From the NCBI GenBank assembly GCA_030064795.1, contig JASJEI010000146.1:1-11465 (forward strand): a stretch of 11,465 nucleotides of DNA, in the 5' to 3' direction. Position numbers and translations under genes: made by a program. Each line of letters starts with the position of its first letter. Position 1 is the first letter of the stretch. Source of the stretch: Pleurocapsa sp. MO_226.B13 (lineage in GTDB: Bacteria > Cyanobacteriota > Cyanobacteriia > Cyanobacteriales > Xenococcaceae). This document shows, piece by piece, positions 1 to 6,948 of the stretch. A model generated the notes under the pieces. The model had not been told where the DNA came from and did no database searches. It saw only the letters and a program-made list of their open reading frames with translations.

Positions 1-1
1 A

Positions 2-589
2 ATTCGCAATTCCAGCTTAACCCCTACCGCGATGGATTTATTGTCTGTTGCCCTGGTTAAAAAACTGGGATTGGGTGAAAATCTCGGTTTAATCGCCCGT
101 TGGCAAACTATTGCTGAAAGTATCGAACAACAGATCGAACAGGTAAAAGCGATCGCCAATCAGCTAAATTTAACTACTAGTATTTATCAAGATCGAGCAG
201 AGGTAGACTTATGGCGGGAGTGCAACACCGCGATCGCTCTTCCCGATTCTGATACCGCAGTTACCTGCAAAATAGGCATTGCCCCAACTGCTGCCGTAAA
301 TTTTCTACAATTAAAACAGATTCTCAATTGCGATCTAGCTGCCAGAATTCATGCTGGTAGTGGTATCGGACAATTGCAGCTAAACCAGACAGATGAGCGA
401 GTTATTAGTCAAATACGGTCTTATTGCCAAGAAAACTCTGGTTTTTTGACTATTCTCCATGCACCCAATTCAATTAAACAACAACTAGATGTTTGGGGGT
501 ATAGAGGTAATGCTATTAAAACCATGCAAGCGATTAAAAACCAATTCGATCCACAAAATATCTTGAATCCCGATCGCTTTGTAGTTTAA
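2..589 (+). CDS. glcE: Glycolate dehydrogenase FAD-binding subunit GlcE, C-terminal part (5' end outside window)
   Basis: GlcE is one of the three subunits (GlcD, GlcE, GlcF) that oxidise glycolate to glyoxylate and pass electrons to the quinone pool; in cyanobacteria this serves photorespiration. The reading frame is open from base 2, so the ATG at 32 is internal and the true start lies upstream of the window. What remains, about 195 codons, is the C-terminal part of an FAD-linked oxidase of the GlcD/GlcE type. It begins with a segment reading SLTPTAMDLLS and closes with the characteristic tail FDPQNILNPDRF just before the stop. The N-terminal FAD-binding domain is not in the window. The following gene on the same strand is glcF, which supports the call. 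GlcE rather than GlcD is inferred from this neighbourhood and from the weakly conserved middle; a GlcD-like paralogue is the main alternative. Confidence 0.82.
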   Translation: MRNSSLTPTAMDLLSVALVKKLGLGENLGLIARWQTIAESIEQQIEQVKAIANQLNLTTSIYQDRAEVDLWRECNTAIALPDSDTAVTCKIGIAPTAAVNFLQLKQILNCDLAARIHAGSGIGQLQLNQTDERVISQIRSYCQENSGFLTILHAPNSIKQQLDVWGYRGNAIKTMQAIKNQFDPQNILNPDRFVV

Positions 590-636
590 TCGGCTTGGTA
601 TCTTCTTGGAACAATTGAGACAACAGTGACTAGTAA

Positions 637-674
637 CTAGCCGATCTCTTTCACCTAGTAAGATCGAAAGCTAG
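637..674. repeat. Interrupted hairpin in the glcE-glcF spacer
   Basis: Two blocks of inverted complementarity lie between glcE and glcF. CTAGC (637-641) pairs with GCTAG (670-674), and CGATCT (642-647) pairs with AGATCG (661-666). This gives an 11-bp stem with a 3-base AAA bulge and a 13-base loop. No T-run follows, so an intrinsic terminator is unlikely. It could be an intercistronic processing or stabilising structure, or chance; no homologue is known to me. Confidence 0.35.
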
Positions 675-750
675 CTGCACAATCGAATAAAAAAAGTTAA
701 TAACCAAAAAACACCAAATAATATCAACAGATAATAAACAGCGATCGCCA

Positions 751-2058
751 ATGACTAATTTTGATGCGAAAAATCCTCCCCAGCCAGAACTCATAGATGC
801 TTGCGTTCATTGTGGTTTCTGTCTTTCTACCTGTCCTAGTTATCGAGTCATCGGTAAAGAAATGGATTCTCCTAGAGGCAGAATTTATTTAATGGATGCT
901 ATCAATAAAGGAGAAGCAACCGTAGATGTTGCTACCACTCAACATTTTGATTCCTGTTTGGGTTGTTTAGCCTGTGTCACTACCTGTCCTTCTGGAGTAC
1001 AATACGACAAGCTGATTGCTGCTACTCGTCCTCAAGTCGAAAGAAATCAGCCCCGCAATCTTGCTGACAGATTAATTAGAACTTTAATTTTTAATTTATT
1101 TCCTTATCCAAATCGTCTCAAGCATCTACTCCCACCCCTGTGGCTATATCAAAAGTCAGGCTTGCAAAAATTATTACGCAGTAAGGGAATTCTCAACAAG
1201 TTTGCCCCACGTTTAGCAGCGATGGAGTCAATTTTACCGACAATTACTGATGATTCTTGGCGAGGCGATTTACCTGAAATCATACCCGCTCAAGGAAAAA
1301 CTCGCTATCGAGTCGGTATGATTTTGGGCTGCGTGCAACGATTGTTTTTTTCTCCTGTTAATGAGGCTACGGCTAGAGTCTTAACTGCTAATGGTTGTGA
1401 GGTAGTGATTCCCCGCAGTCAAGGTTGTTGTGCTGCTTTACCCGCTCATCAAGGACAGGAAGCACAAGCACAGGCGTTAGCCAGACAAACGATCGACAGT
1501 TTTAGCGAGCAAGATTTAGACGCGATCGTGATTAATGCTGCTGGTTGTGGACATACTCTCAAAGAATACGGTCATATTTTGGCTGACGATCCAGAGTATG
1601 CCGAGAAAGCTCGAACTTTTGCCAGCAAAGTCAAAGATATCCAAGAGTTTTTGGTAGAAATTGAATTGACTGCTTCATTGCATCCTCTAACTTCTGAGGA
1701 CTTAACCATCGTTTATCAGGATGCTTGTCACTTATTACACGGTCAAAAAATTAGTCTCCAACCCCGTCAACTGTTAAGAAAAATTCCTGGAGTCAAATTA
1801 CGCGAACCCGTTGATGCCAGTCTCTGCTGTGGTAGTGCGGGAATTTATAATATGTTACAGCCAGAAACGGCAGATGAACTAGGAAAACAAAAGGCACGTA
1901 ATCTTGTTAGTACGGGAGCAAATTTAATTGCCTCTCCCAACCCTGGTTGTTCGCTTCAAATTGAAAAACATTTGAAGCGACAAAATTCTAATATTCAATT
2001 ATTTCATCCCATTGAACTATTAGACTATTCAATTCAGGGACAAAAAATTAAAGTTTAG
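751..2058 (+). CDS. glcF: Glycolate dehydrogenase iron-sulfur subunit GlcF
   Basis: GlcF is the electron-transfer subunit of glycolate dehydrogenase, carrying electrons from the flavin subunits towards the quinone pool. The 435-residue protein has the family's normal length and layout. Two 4Fe-4S ferredoxin motifs lie near the N-terminus: C18-x2-C21-x2-C24-x3-C28-P and C69-x2-C72-x2-C75-x3-C79-P. Two cysteine-rich CCG domains follow, the first with C194, C226-C227 and C266, the second with C326, C359-C360 and C400. All expected cysteines are present, so the protein should be functional. The start ATG at 751 directly follows a HIP1 octamer at 741-748 and has no clear Shine-Dalgarno sequence. 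The start is supported because the first ferredoxin motif begins only 18 residues in. The 161-base gap to glcE leaves open whether the two genes share a transcript. Other CCG-domain proteins (lactate utilisation, heterodisulfide reductase-like) are less likely given the glcE neighbour. Confidence 0.93.
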   Translation: MTNFDAKNPPQPELIDACVHCGFCLSTCPSYRVIGKEMDSPRGRIYLMDAINKGEATVDVATTQHFDSCLGCLACVTTCPSGVQYDKLIAATRPQVERNQPRNLADRLIRTLIFNLFPYPNRLKHLLPPLWLYQKSGLQKLLRSKGILNKFAPRLAAMESILPTITDDSWRGDLPEIIPAQGKTRYRVGMILGCVQRLFFSPVNEATARVLTANGCEVVIPRSQGCCAALPAHQGQEAQAQALARQTIDSFSEQDLDAIVINAAGCGHTLKEYGHILADDPEYAEKARTFASKVKDIQEFLVEIELTASLHPLTSEDLTIVYQDACHLLHGQKISLQPRQLLRKIPGVKLREPVDASLCCGSAGIYNMLQPETADELGKQKARNLVSTGANLIASPNPGCSLQIEKHLKRQNSNIQLFHPIELLDYSIQGQKIKV

Positions 2059-2069
2059 TATGACCGTCA

Positions 2070-2248
2070 GGTGGGCAAAAATAAAGCTGCGATTTGCGAA
2101 GCCCTAAAGGATTTGCGACACGAAGTTAGTCCTTTAGGGCTTCGCGGCACAAGCCGAAGGCTCAGGCATCGCGATAGTTCTGGCTAACTTTCAACATGGT
2201 GGTTGAATATGCTAAAAAGATCCCAGTATCACCGTTAATTTGCCCACC
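2070..2248. repeat. Foldback / MITE-like element with 10-bp terminal inverted repeats
   Basis: GGTGGGCAAA at 2070-2079 is matched perfectly in inverse by TTTGCCCACC at 2239-2248. The pair encloses 159 bases with no convincing ORF but with a strong internal hairpin (2096-2145). The sequence type (GGTGGGCAA.../...TTGCCCACC) resembles dispersed repeats that I recall as frequent in cyanobacterial genomes. No target-site duplication is visible outside the arms. The element begins 12 bases after the glcF stop, so it may form the 3' end of the glcF transcript. Mobility is an inference only. Confidence 0.45.
2096..2145. repeat. Perfect 16-bp inverted repeat (hairpin) downstream of glcF
   Basis: The left arm, GCGAAGCCCTAAAGGA (2096-2111), is the exact reverse complement of the right arm (2130-2145), with an 18-base loop. 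The stem is strong enough to form in RNA. No U-tract follows (the next bases are GGCACAAGCC), so it is not a standard intrinsic terminator. It could still block exonucleases at the glcF 3' end. A smaller inverted repeat, AGCC-GAA-GGCT, lies just after it at 2152-2162. Confidence 0.6.
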
Positions 2249-2308
2249 CTACCTTCGATCCGAAATCCTATTTATCAGCAGTACTTATCGGTGAAACCGT
2301 TAAACCCT

Positions 2309-2336
2309 GTAGAGACGTAATATATTACGTCTCTAC
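2309..2336. repeat. Perfect 28-bp palindrome of a cyanobacterial dispersed type
   Basis: GTAGAGACGTAATA at 2309-2322 is followed without spacer by its exact reverse complement at 2323-2336. Palindromes of the form GTAGAGACG...CGTCTCTAC are, from memory, very common dispersed repeats in filamentous and pleurocapsalean cyanobacteria. It sits 9 bases beyond the 3' end of the transposase remnant, between convergent transcription units. It could act as a bidirectional terminator or simply be a repeat-family member. Confidence 0.65.
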
Positions 2337-2345
2337 GAGCGATTT

Positions 2346-2812
2346 TCATGTAGTATTAATTATTTCATCTTTTACCTGTTGATACAACTCATCTACAATC
2401 TTTTCGGTTTGCTCTCTGGCTTGATTCAACAGCTTCAGATCTGTGGGATAGCTAATGTCTGCTGGGGTACAGGTCGCATCTAGAATCAGCTTCCCTTGAT
2501 TTTGGGGAGACGACGGCTCACTTTCTTCTGTCTGATCCTCTTCTGTTTCTGATGACTGTTTTCCTTGGGGCGTTTCCCTATCGGTTGGTCTTTGATTCCA
2601 GACTATTTGCTCGTTGATTCTACCCACCAGTTCCCGACTCAACCTTTTGCTTTGTTTGTGTATTCATTTAATCCTAAAAAGTACTGTAGATAAGGATTTT
2701 CACGAATCTGCTCTACTGTTTCTTCATCGCTGCTTCCCAGACGCTCCTTATTTTTCTTGGATTTGAATAGTCCCCAACAACCTTCAAATTTATTGATTTC
2801 AACTATTCTCAC
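2346..2812 (-). pseudogene. IS5/IS1182-type transposase remnant, frameshifted and truncated
   Basis: Two adjacent minus-strand frames together match a DDE transposase of the cyanobacterial IS5/IS1182 type. The upstream piece (GTG at 2812 to a TGA near 2640) contains DEETVEQIRENPYLQYFLGL, a family signature. The downstream piece (2642-2346) starts SRELVGRINEQIV and contains LILDATCTPADISYPTDLKL, normally followed by the catalytic DDE core. Between the pieces, the usual segment of roughly a dozen residues (PFDPSMMVHFR-like) is missing and the frame changes: AAA-AGG-TTG-AGT reads KRLS only in the second frame. The protein stops at DEIINTT, so the C-terminal catalytic part is absent, and the N-terminus is also abnormal. 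The fragment cannot encode active transposase. It begins 5 bases beyond the stop of the GH9 gene, in the same orientation, so it may be transcribed by read-through. No flanking terminal repeats of the original element were identified. Confidence 0.8.
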
Positions 2813-2817
2813 CTTTT

Positions 2818-4587
2818 TCAGACAACCCTAATTAAATGAAAGATTAGACTAATCAAGGAAGCATTGTAGTCAGTTTTATTGCCATTAGTGGTATAGGAAA
2901 GCTCGTCATCAACATAACTTAGTTGACCTCTATATTTAACAACCATACCATCTTGGGCATTGCCGTTTGCTCCTCCGACCATTACACCAGGCAAAGGAAC
3001 TTGTTTGGCTCTAGTATAAAGATTACTGAGATTTTTAACGGGGTTAGTGCCAAGATCGGTGACAAAAGTTTGGTTGAAGTGGTTGCGTCCCAAAAGATAA
3101 TTTAATTGTCCGATCGCAGCATTTAGATATTCAGTTTTTTGGGTTAGTTTGTAGGCATAAAAGAGGGTGATTCCTTCTTCGGCGGCCATTCTGTTGGAAC
3201 CCCAGATAAAGCGATCGTTGGCGAGATTATAAGCACTTTGCTGGACTTTATTTAAAATTAAATCTGCCCGTTGTTGTATTTTGGTTTGAATCTTGCTAGT
3301 TAGTTCTGCTGCAACTGGTCGAGGATTTTGATATAGATAGTCAATTAAGCCTAAAGGAGCGGGATTTTTCCATTCAAAGAGAGTATATTCCACTCGGTCT
3401 AGATTATCGGCAAAATAATCGGCAAATTCGGCTTGACCCGTAGTGATATACAATTCTGCTGCTGCCCAGAGGCGATCGTCAAGATCTGTCTTTAAACTTA
3501 CTTCGCGATTAAACTCAGATGCCAAATATCGATCCGATCCACTATCGTCCCATTCTACCGCATCAACTTTCATCTCTGGTTGGGTTTGAAGGTATTGCCA
3601 AGCTAATTCCGCTGCACTGAGATATTTCTCGGCTAGGGTGCGATCGCTTGCTTGCCAATTGCGACTGGCGATCGCCATTACCGCTGCAAATTTAGCAGTT
3701 TCAGGGGTGGAGATGCCATAGATATAGCGAGTTTGGTTATCTTCATCAGGGGCTAAACCGACGGGCCAGTTTACTCCCGATAATTTACGATAGACAACAC
3801 CGTCACTGCGTTGCATCTTAAGCAACCAATCTAAGCCAAACTCCATCTCGTCTAGTAAGTCCGATCTGCCGTTACCACTTTCAGGAATGTTTAATTGCCG
3901 ATCGGGAAACAGTTCGGGGTTTTGTTCGTAAAGGTTCAACAGGCGGGCAATGGTGACGGTGGTGGTGGCTACATACTTACTATATGCCCCCGTGTCGTGC
4001 CAGCCTCCGATCGCTGGGACGAATTCTCCCGAATCATGAAAAGGGTCTTGACGAGCGATAAAACCATCTTTTAGATGACAAGGAGGATGATATATACCCG
4101 TTACGGGGTCGTCAAGTTCTACTCCACATCTTTGTAGGTAATAAGAACGCAACAGAGTAACCAGAGGGCGATCGTAAATATTCCTACCAATCTTAAAGGG
4201 AACAGAACGCAATTTTCCCTGCTGAAGATAGTATTTTCCCGATCGAGTAACAGAACTAAAGTCAATTGCCGTCACAGCGTCTTGAGTCATAGAGTCAAGA
4301 GCTTTTTCTCCCAAGGGAACCGTTGCTACTTCTTGACGAGTTTCTAGATCGATTACTCGGACGGGAGAAGTAGAGACTTTATTTTCAGGAAATGCGGTGC
4401 TTTGACGTAAAAATGCAATTTTTTGCCATTGGGGTAAATATCCCACCTGATTAACTACAATTGCTGGTTTTTTCTGGCTGATACCTATCTTAGATAAGGT
4501 TTCAATATCGCTATCTAGACTAAACAAAGTAACAATTGCAGCAACAAATAAAACTACAAATATTGCTATGGATAATCTAGACTTCAT
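2818..4587 (-). CDS. Membrane-anchored GH9 family (cellulase-like) protein, catalytic residues apparently missing
   Basis: The 589-residue protein has the organisation of glycoside hydrolase family 9. A hydrophobic N-terminal anchor or signal (about residues 5-24) comes first, then a cellulase N-terminal Ig-like domain (about 40-135, opening with IVVNQVGYLP), then an (alpha/alpha)6 barrel (about 140-585). Family signatures are clear: GGWHDTGAYSKYV at 194-206, LLDEMEFGLDWLLKMQ at 244-259, GGANGNAQDG at 538-547 and the C-terminal TDYNASL at 572-578. Key residues deviate. The DAGD motif that carries the catalytic base reads D198-T-G-A201. The TNE motif that carries the catalytic acid reads T-N-G569. 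The usual PHHR-like substrate motif reads SNLYTR (521-526). The likely result is an inactive or re-purposed fold (inference). No transport or binding module follows the barrel. The gene starts 7 bases after the amidohydrolase stop, with no Shine-Dalgarno sequence of its own, suggesting coupled translation in an operon with rsmI. The ATG at 4587 is the natural start because the anchor follows at once. Confidence 0.85.
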   Translation of the reverse strand: MKSRLSIAIFVVLFVAAIVTLFSLDSDIETLSKIGISQKKPAIVVNQVGYLPQWQKIAFLRQSTAFPENKVSTSPVRVIDLETRQEVATVPLGEKALDSMTQDAVTAIDFSSVTRSGKYYLQQGKLRSVPFKIGRNIYDRPLVTLLRSYYLQRCGVELDDPVTGIYHPPCHLKDGFIARQDPFHDSGEFVPAIGGWHDTGAYSKYVATTTVTIARLLNLYEQNPELFPDRQLNIPESGNGRSDLLDEMEFGLDWLLKMQRSDGVVYRKLSGVNWPVGLAPDEDNQTRYIYGISTPETAKFAAVMAIASRNWQASDRTLAEKYLSAAELAWQYLQTQPEMKVDAVEWDDSGSDRYLASEFNREVSLKTDLDDRLWAAAELYITTGQAEFADYFADNLDRVEYTLFEWKNPAPLGLIDYLYQNPRPVAAELTSKIQTKIQQRADLILNKVQQSAYNLANDRFIWGSNRMAAEEGITLFYAYKLTQKTEYLNAAIGQLNYLLGRNHFNQTFVTDLGTNPVKNLSNLYTRAKQVPLPGVMVGGANGNAQDGMVVKYRGQLSYVDDELSYTTNGNKTDYNASLISLIFHLIRVV

Positions 4588-4594
4588 AATTTTT

Positions 4595-5971
4595 TTACCG
4601 CACTACATCCAGGATAGTATCATCTAATTCGCTGTAGTCTGGCAAATTCGCCTCAACTTGTTGACCTTGACGTAGAATGATACGGTTATGTTGCGATCGC
4701 GATAGTAACTCGCTAAAGTAACGAGCAGTAAAGATAATCAGATCGGCTTGAGTACCTGGAGTAATTTTTCCCACGCTGTTTAAGCCCATAAGATTGGCAG
4801 GGGTTTTGGTTACACTGGCGATCCAGTCGTCATAGGGGGTATCTAGATGAGCAATTCTGACTGCTTGTTCAAACACTTCTAAAACATCATGATCGCCAAA
4901 GCCAAAAAAAGGATCGCGACAATTATCACTAGCAAAGGCTACGGGGATTTCCTGGCGTTGTAATTCCTGAACTCTGGTTACGCCTCGCCAGTGGGGAGTG
5001 GTTGCTGTCTGACGGTCTTGAAGATAGAGATTGCACATCGGTAAACTAACAATGGCAATGTTAGCTTGCTTTACCAATTCGAGAGTTTTGCTTACTACTT
5101 CAGCAGACTGTACTGCTAAACTACAGCAATGTCCGCAGAGTATTTTGCCTGGAAAATTGTGGCGCAAAGCAGCTCGAGCAATTTTTTGCAGACATATAGA
5201 ATTAGGATCGCCATTTTCATCAGCATGGAAGTCTAAATCTAGATTTCTCTCTTGAGCTAATTGAAATACTGTATCTAGTTGAGCATCGAGATGGGGGTTT
5301 TCCCAGGCTACCCCTCCCAATATGCCCCCAATCTTGGCAATTTTATCTGCTAAAGTAACTCCTTCTGACGTTTGGTAGTAATCCAAACTAACTAGACTTA
5401 CTGCTTGTAAGCTAATTTTATCTTGCCAAGCCGACTGCAAACTTTGGAAAACATCGAGGCTAATCTCCGCTTGTTTGCCATAAGCATCGATATGAGTGCG
5501 AATTGCCTGCGTACCATGGGCATAGCTGCATTTTAGCCCAAATTCCATCCGACGATAGAGATCTTCTGGTTGCCAATATTTTTGACTGTCGGCGATCGCT
5601 TTATCTAAAGCCACCTCAAAAGTTCCGTTGATATTAGGCGATCGTTCCCAAATGTGTCCTTTATCTAAATGGGTATGAATATCTACAAAGCAGGGGAGAA
5701 CAATCTTTTTTTGTAAATCCAAACTAGGTAGATTTGGCTCTGGCGATACCCTAGTGGCAGCTACAACTTGTTCTATCTTGCCGTGACTAATTTTTAGATC
5801 GACTAACCCCAATCCTTCTCTTGTCTCCTGAAAAGAATCATCGAAATCGATTAGACAAACAGGAATGTGAGCATTGCGTAACCAATAAGATTTTGCTGTA
5901 AATACCATTAATAACCAACCATTGTCAGATCGAAGAACTCTTCGCCTCGATCGACTAAACATTAACATCAT
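4595..5971 (-). CDS. Cytosine-deaminase-like metal-dependent amidohydrolase
   Basis: This is an amidohydrolase-superfamily (TIM-barrel, mononuclear metal) protein closest to the cytosine deaminases. The metal ligands expected for CodA are present: H99 and H101 in HTHLDKG, H249 in HADENGD with the catalytic Glu252, H281 in CGHCC, and D349 in ASDN. A C-terminal beta-sandwich segment typical of the family closes the protein (GKITPGTQADLIIF, about 401-414). The substrate pocket differs from Escherichia coli CodA: the segment matching its AFPQ (Gln156) reads LVSL, and the position of Asp314 is Asn350. Cytosine may therefore not be the substrate, and a related cyclic amidine or pterin/purine derivative is possible. 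The longest frame starts at ATG 5971, overlapping the rsmI stop by 4 bases (ATGA), which would couple translation. However, residues 1-21 are basic and unlike the family, and Met22 (ATG at 5908) is a plausible alternative start just before the conserved SYWLRNAHIPVCL. The GH9 gene follows after 7 bases. Confidence 0.8.
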   Translation of the reverse strand: MMLMFSRSRRRVLRSDNGWLLMVFTAKSYWLRNAHIPVCLIDFDDSFQETREGLGLVDLKISHGKIEQVVAATRVSPEPNLPSLDLQKKIVLPCFVDIHTHLDKGHIWERSPNINGTFEVALDKAIADSQKYWQPEDLYRRMEFGLKCSYAHGTQAIRTHIDAYGKQAEISLDVFQSLQSAWQDKISLQAVSLVSLDYYQTSEGVTLADKIAKIGGILGGVAWENPHLDAQLDTVFQLAQERNLDLDFHADENGDPNSICLQKIARAALRHNFPGKILCGHCCSLAVQSAEVVSKTLELVKQANIAIVSLPMCNLYLQDRQTATTPHWRGVTRVQELQRQEIPVAFASDNCRDPFFGFGDHDVLEVFEQAVRIAHLDTPYDDWIASVTKTPANLMGLNSVGKITPGTQADLIIFTARYFSELLSRSQHNRIILRQGQQVEANLPDYSELDDTILDVVR

Positions 5972-6804
5972 AAATCTAATTGATAAATTTCTCTACGAGA
6001 GAGGGAGGTAAACTTAGCCAATTGACGACAAGCTTGCGATCGTGTCATTCCCCGATCTAATAACTGTTGCAATTCTAGTTTCAGTTCTGCTTCAGACATA
6101 ATTAAACTATTTTGGGCTGCACCTTGAATTACGAGGGTATATTCTCCCTTGGGTTGACGTTGTTTATATAAGGCGATCGCCTCGGCAAGCTTACCTCGCC
6201 AAAATTCTTCATGTATCTTGGTTAATTCTCTTGCCAAGACAATTTCTCGTTCCTCTCCTATGGTTTTAGCTAAATCGGTTAAAGTCTTGAGGAGACGATG
6301 GGGTGCTTCATACAAAACGACGGTTCTAGTTTCCTTACCCAGTAATTCTAGTCGAGAGTTGCGTTCCTTTTCTTTCTGGGGCAAAAAACCTTCAAACACA
6401 AATCTAGCGGTAGGCAAACCCGATGCAGCCAAAGCACTAATTGCTGCTGTACCCCCAGGAATGGGAATTACCGCAATCGATAAGGCGATCGCAGCTTGGA
6501 CTAACTTCACTCCAGGATCGGAAATACTCGGCATTCCCGCATCTGTGACTAAAGCGATCGATTTTCCCTGTTGTAAACGTTCTAGTAATTCCTGAATTCG
6601 AGAACTCTGACTATGTTCGTGATAACTAATTTGGGGAGTACTAATTTGTAAATGCTGCAATAACTTACCCGTACGTCGGGTATCTTCTGCTGCAATCAGA
6701 TCGACTTCTTTTAGCGTCCGAATTGCTCTTAAGGTAATATCCTCTAAGTTGCCGATGGGAGTCCCTACCAGGTAAAGTTTTCCCAATTCTAAGTTGTCGC
6801 TCAT
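5968..6804 (-). CDS. rsmI: 16S rRNA (cytidine1402-2'-O)-methyltransferase RsmI
   Basis: RsmI uses S-adenosylmethionine to 2'-O-methylate C1402 in the decoding centre of 16S rRNA. The 278-residue protein is of usual length and shows the tetrapyrrole-methylase fold signatures in order: GTPIGN at 14-19, AAEDTRRT at 38-45, TDAGMPSISDPG at 87-98, the glycine-rich IPGGTA at 115-120, EAPHR at 166-170 and RELTKIHEE at 192-200. The C-terminal helical extension ends RREIYQLDL. The start ATG at 6804 precedes the first signature by the usual short distance; the following bases in the leader are AT-rich without a strong Shine-Dalgarno sequence. Its stop overlaps the next gene's longest frame in ATGA, so it heads an apparent operon with the amidohydrolase and the GH9 protein. 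I see no functional reason for that grouping. All conserved motifs are intact and function should be normal. Confidence 0.96.
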   Translation of the reverse strand: MSDNLELGKLYLVGTPIGNLEDITLRAIRTLKEVDLIAAEDTRRTGKLLQHLQISTPQISYHEHSQSSRIQELLERLQQGKSIALVTDAGMPSISDPGVKLVQAAIALSIAVIPIPGGTAAISALAASGLPTARFVFEGFLPQKEKERNSRLELLGKETRTVVLYEAPHRLLKTLTDLAKTIGEEREIVLARELTKIHEEFWRGKLAEAIALYKQRQPKGEYTLVIQGAAQNSLIMSEAELKLELQQLLDRGMTRSQACRQLAKFTSLSRREIYQLDL

Positions 6805-6820
6805 TTTTAAACCTTTAAGT

Positions 6821-6855
6821 GTTATTAGTCATTAGTCTTTTGTCATTGGTTATGT
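6821..6855. repeat. Degenerate heptamer repeats (STRR-like)
   Basis: Five consecutive 7-base units read GTTATTA, GTCATTA, GTCTTTT, GTCATTG and GTTATGT, an imperfect array of a GTCATTA-like heptamer. Short tandemly repeated heptamers are a known feature of cyanobacterial intergenic DNA. The array lies 17 bases upstream of the rsmI start codon and so probably falls in or near its leader. Confidence 0.5.
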
Positions 6856-6948
6856 TTGCCAACGATCCCAGACTGCTAGATGTGAATCCAAGACAACTAA
6901 AAGCCAATAGCTACGAAAGATAATATTAACGATTCTATACATTAAAAC

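Noticed and set aside
2199..2300. 33-codon + strand frame starting ATGGTGGTTGAATATGC
   Set aside because: It runs across the right arm of the inverted repeat and has no family resemblance or ribosome-binding site; it is probably chance within the repeat.
2059..2345. Possible CRISPR array or small RNA in the repeat-rich gap
   Set aside because: The repeats are inverted pairs of different sequence, with no regularly spaced direct repeats and no promoter-terminator pair that I can defend.
2923..3105. Open frame of 60 codons on the + strand inside the GH9 gene
   Set aside because: It lies entirely antisense to a well-supported coding region, has no recognisable domain and no ribosome-binding site.
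5031..5255. Open frame of 74 codons on the + strand inside the amidohydrolase gene
   Set aside because: It is antisense to conserved metal-site coding sequence; the cysteine-rich look comes from the opposite strand's codons.
6218..6595. Open frame of 125 codons on the + strand inside rsmI
   Set aside because: It is the longest antisense frame, but it overlaps the most conserved rsmI motifs and resembles no known protein.
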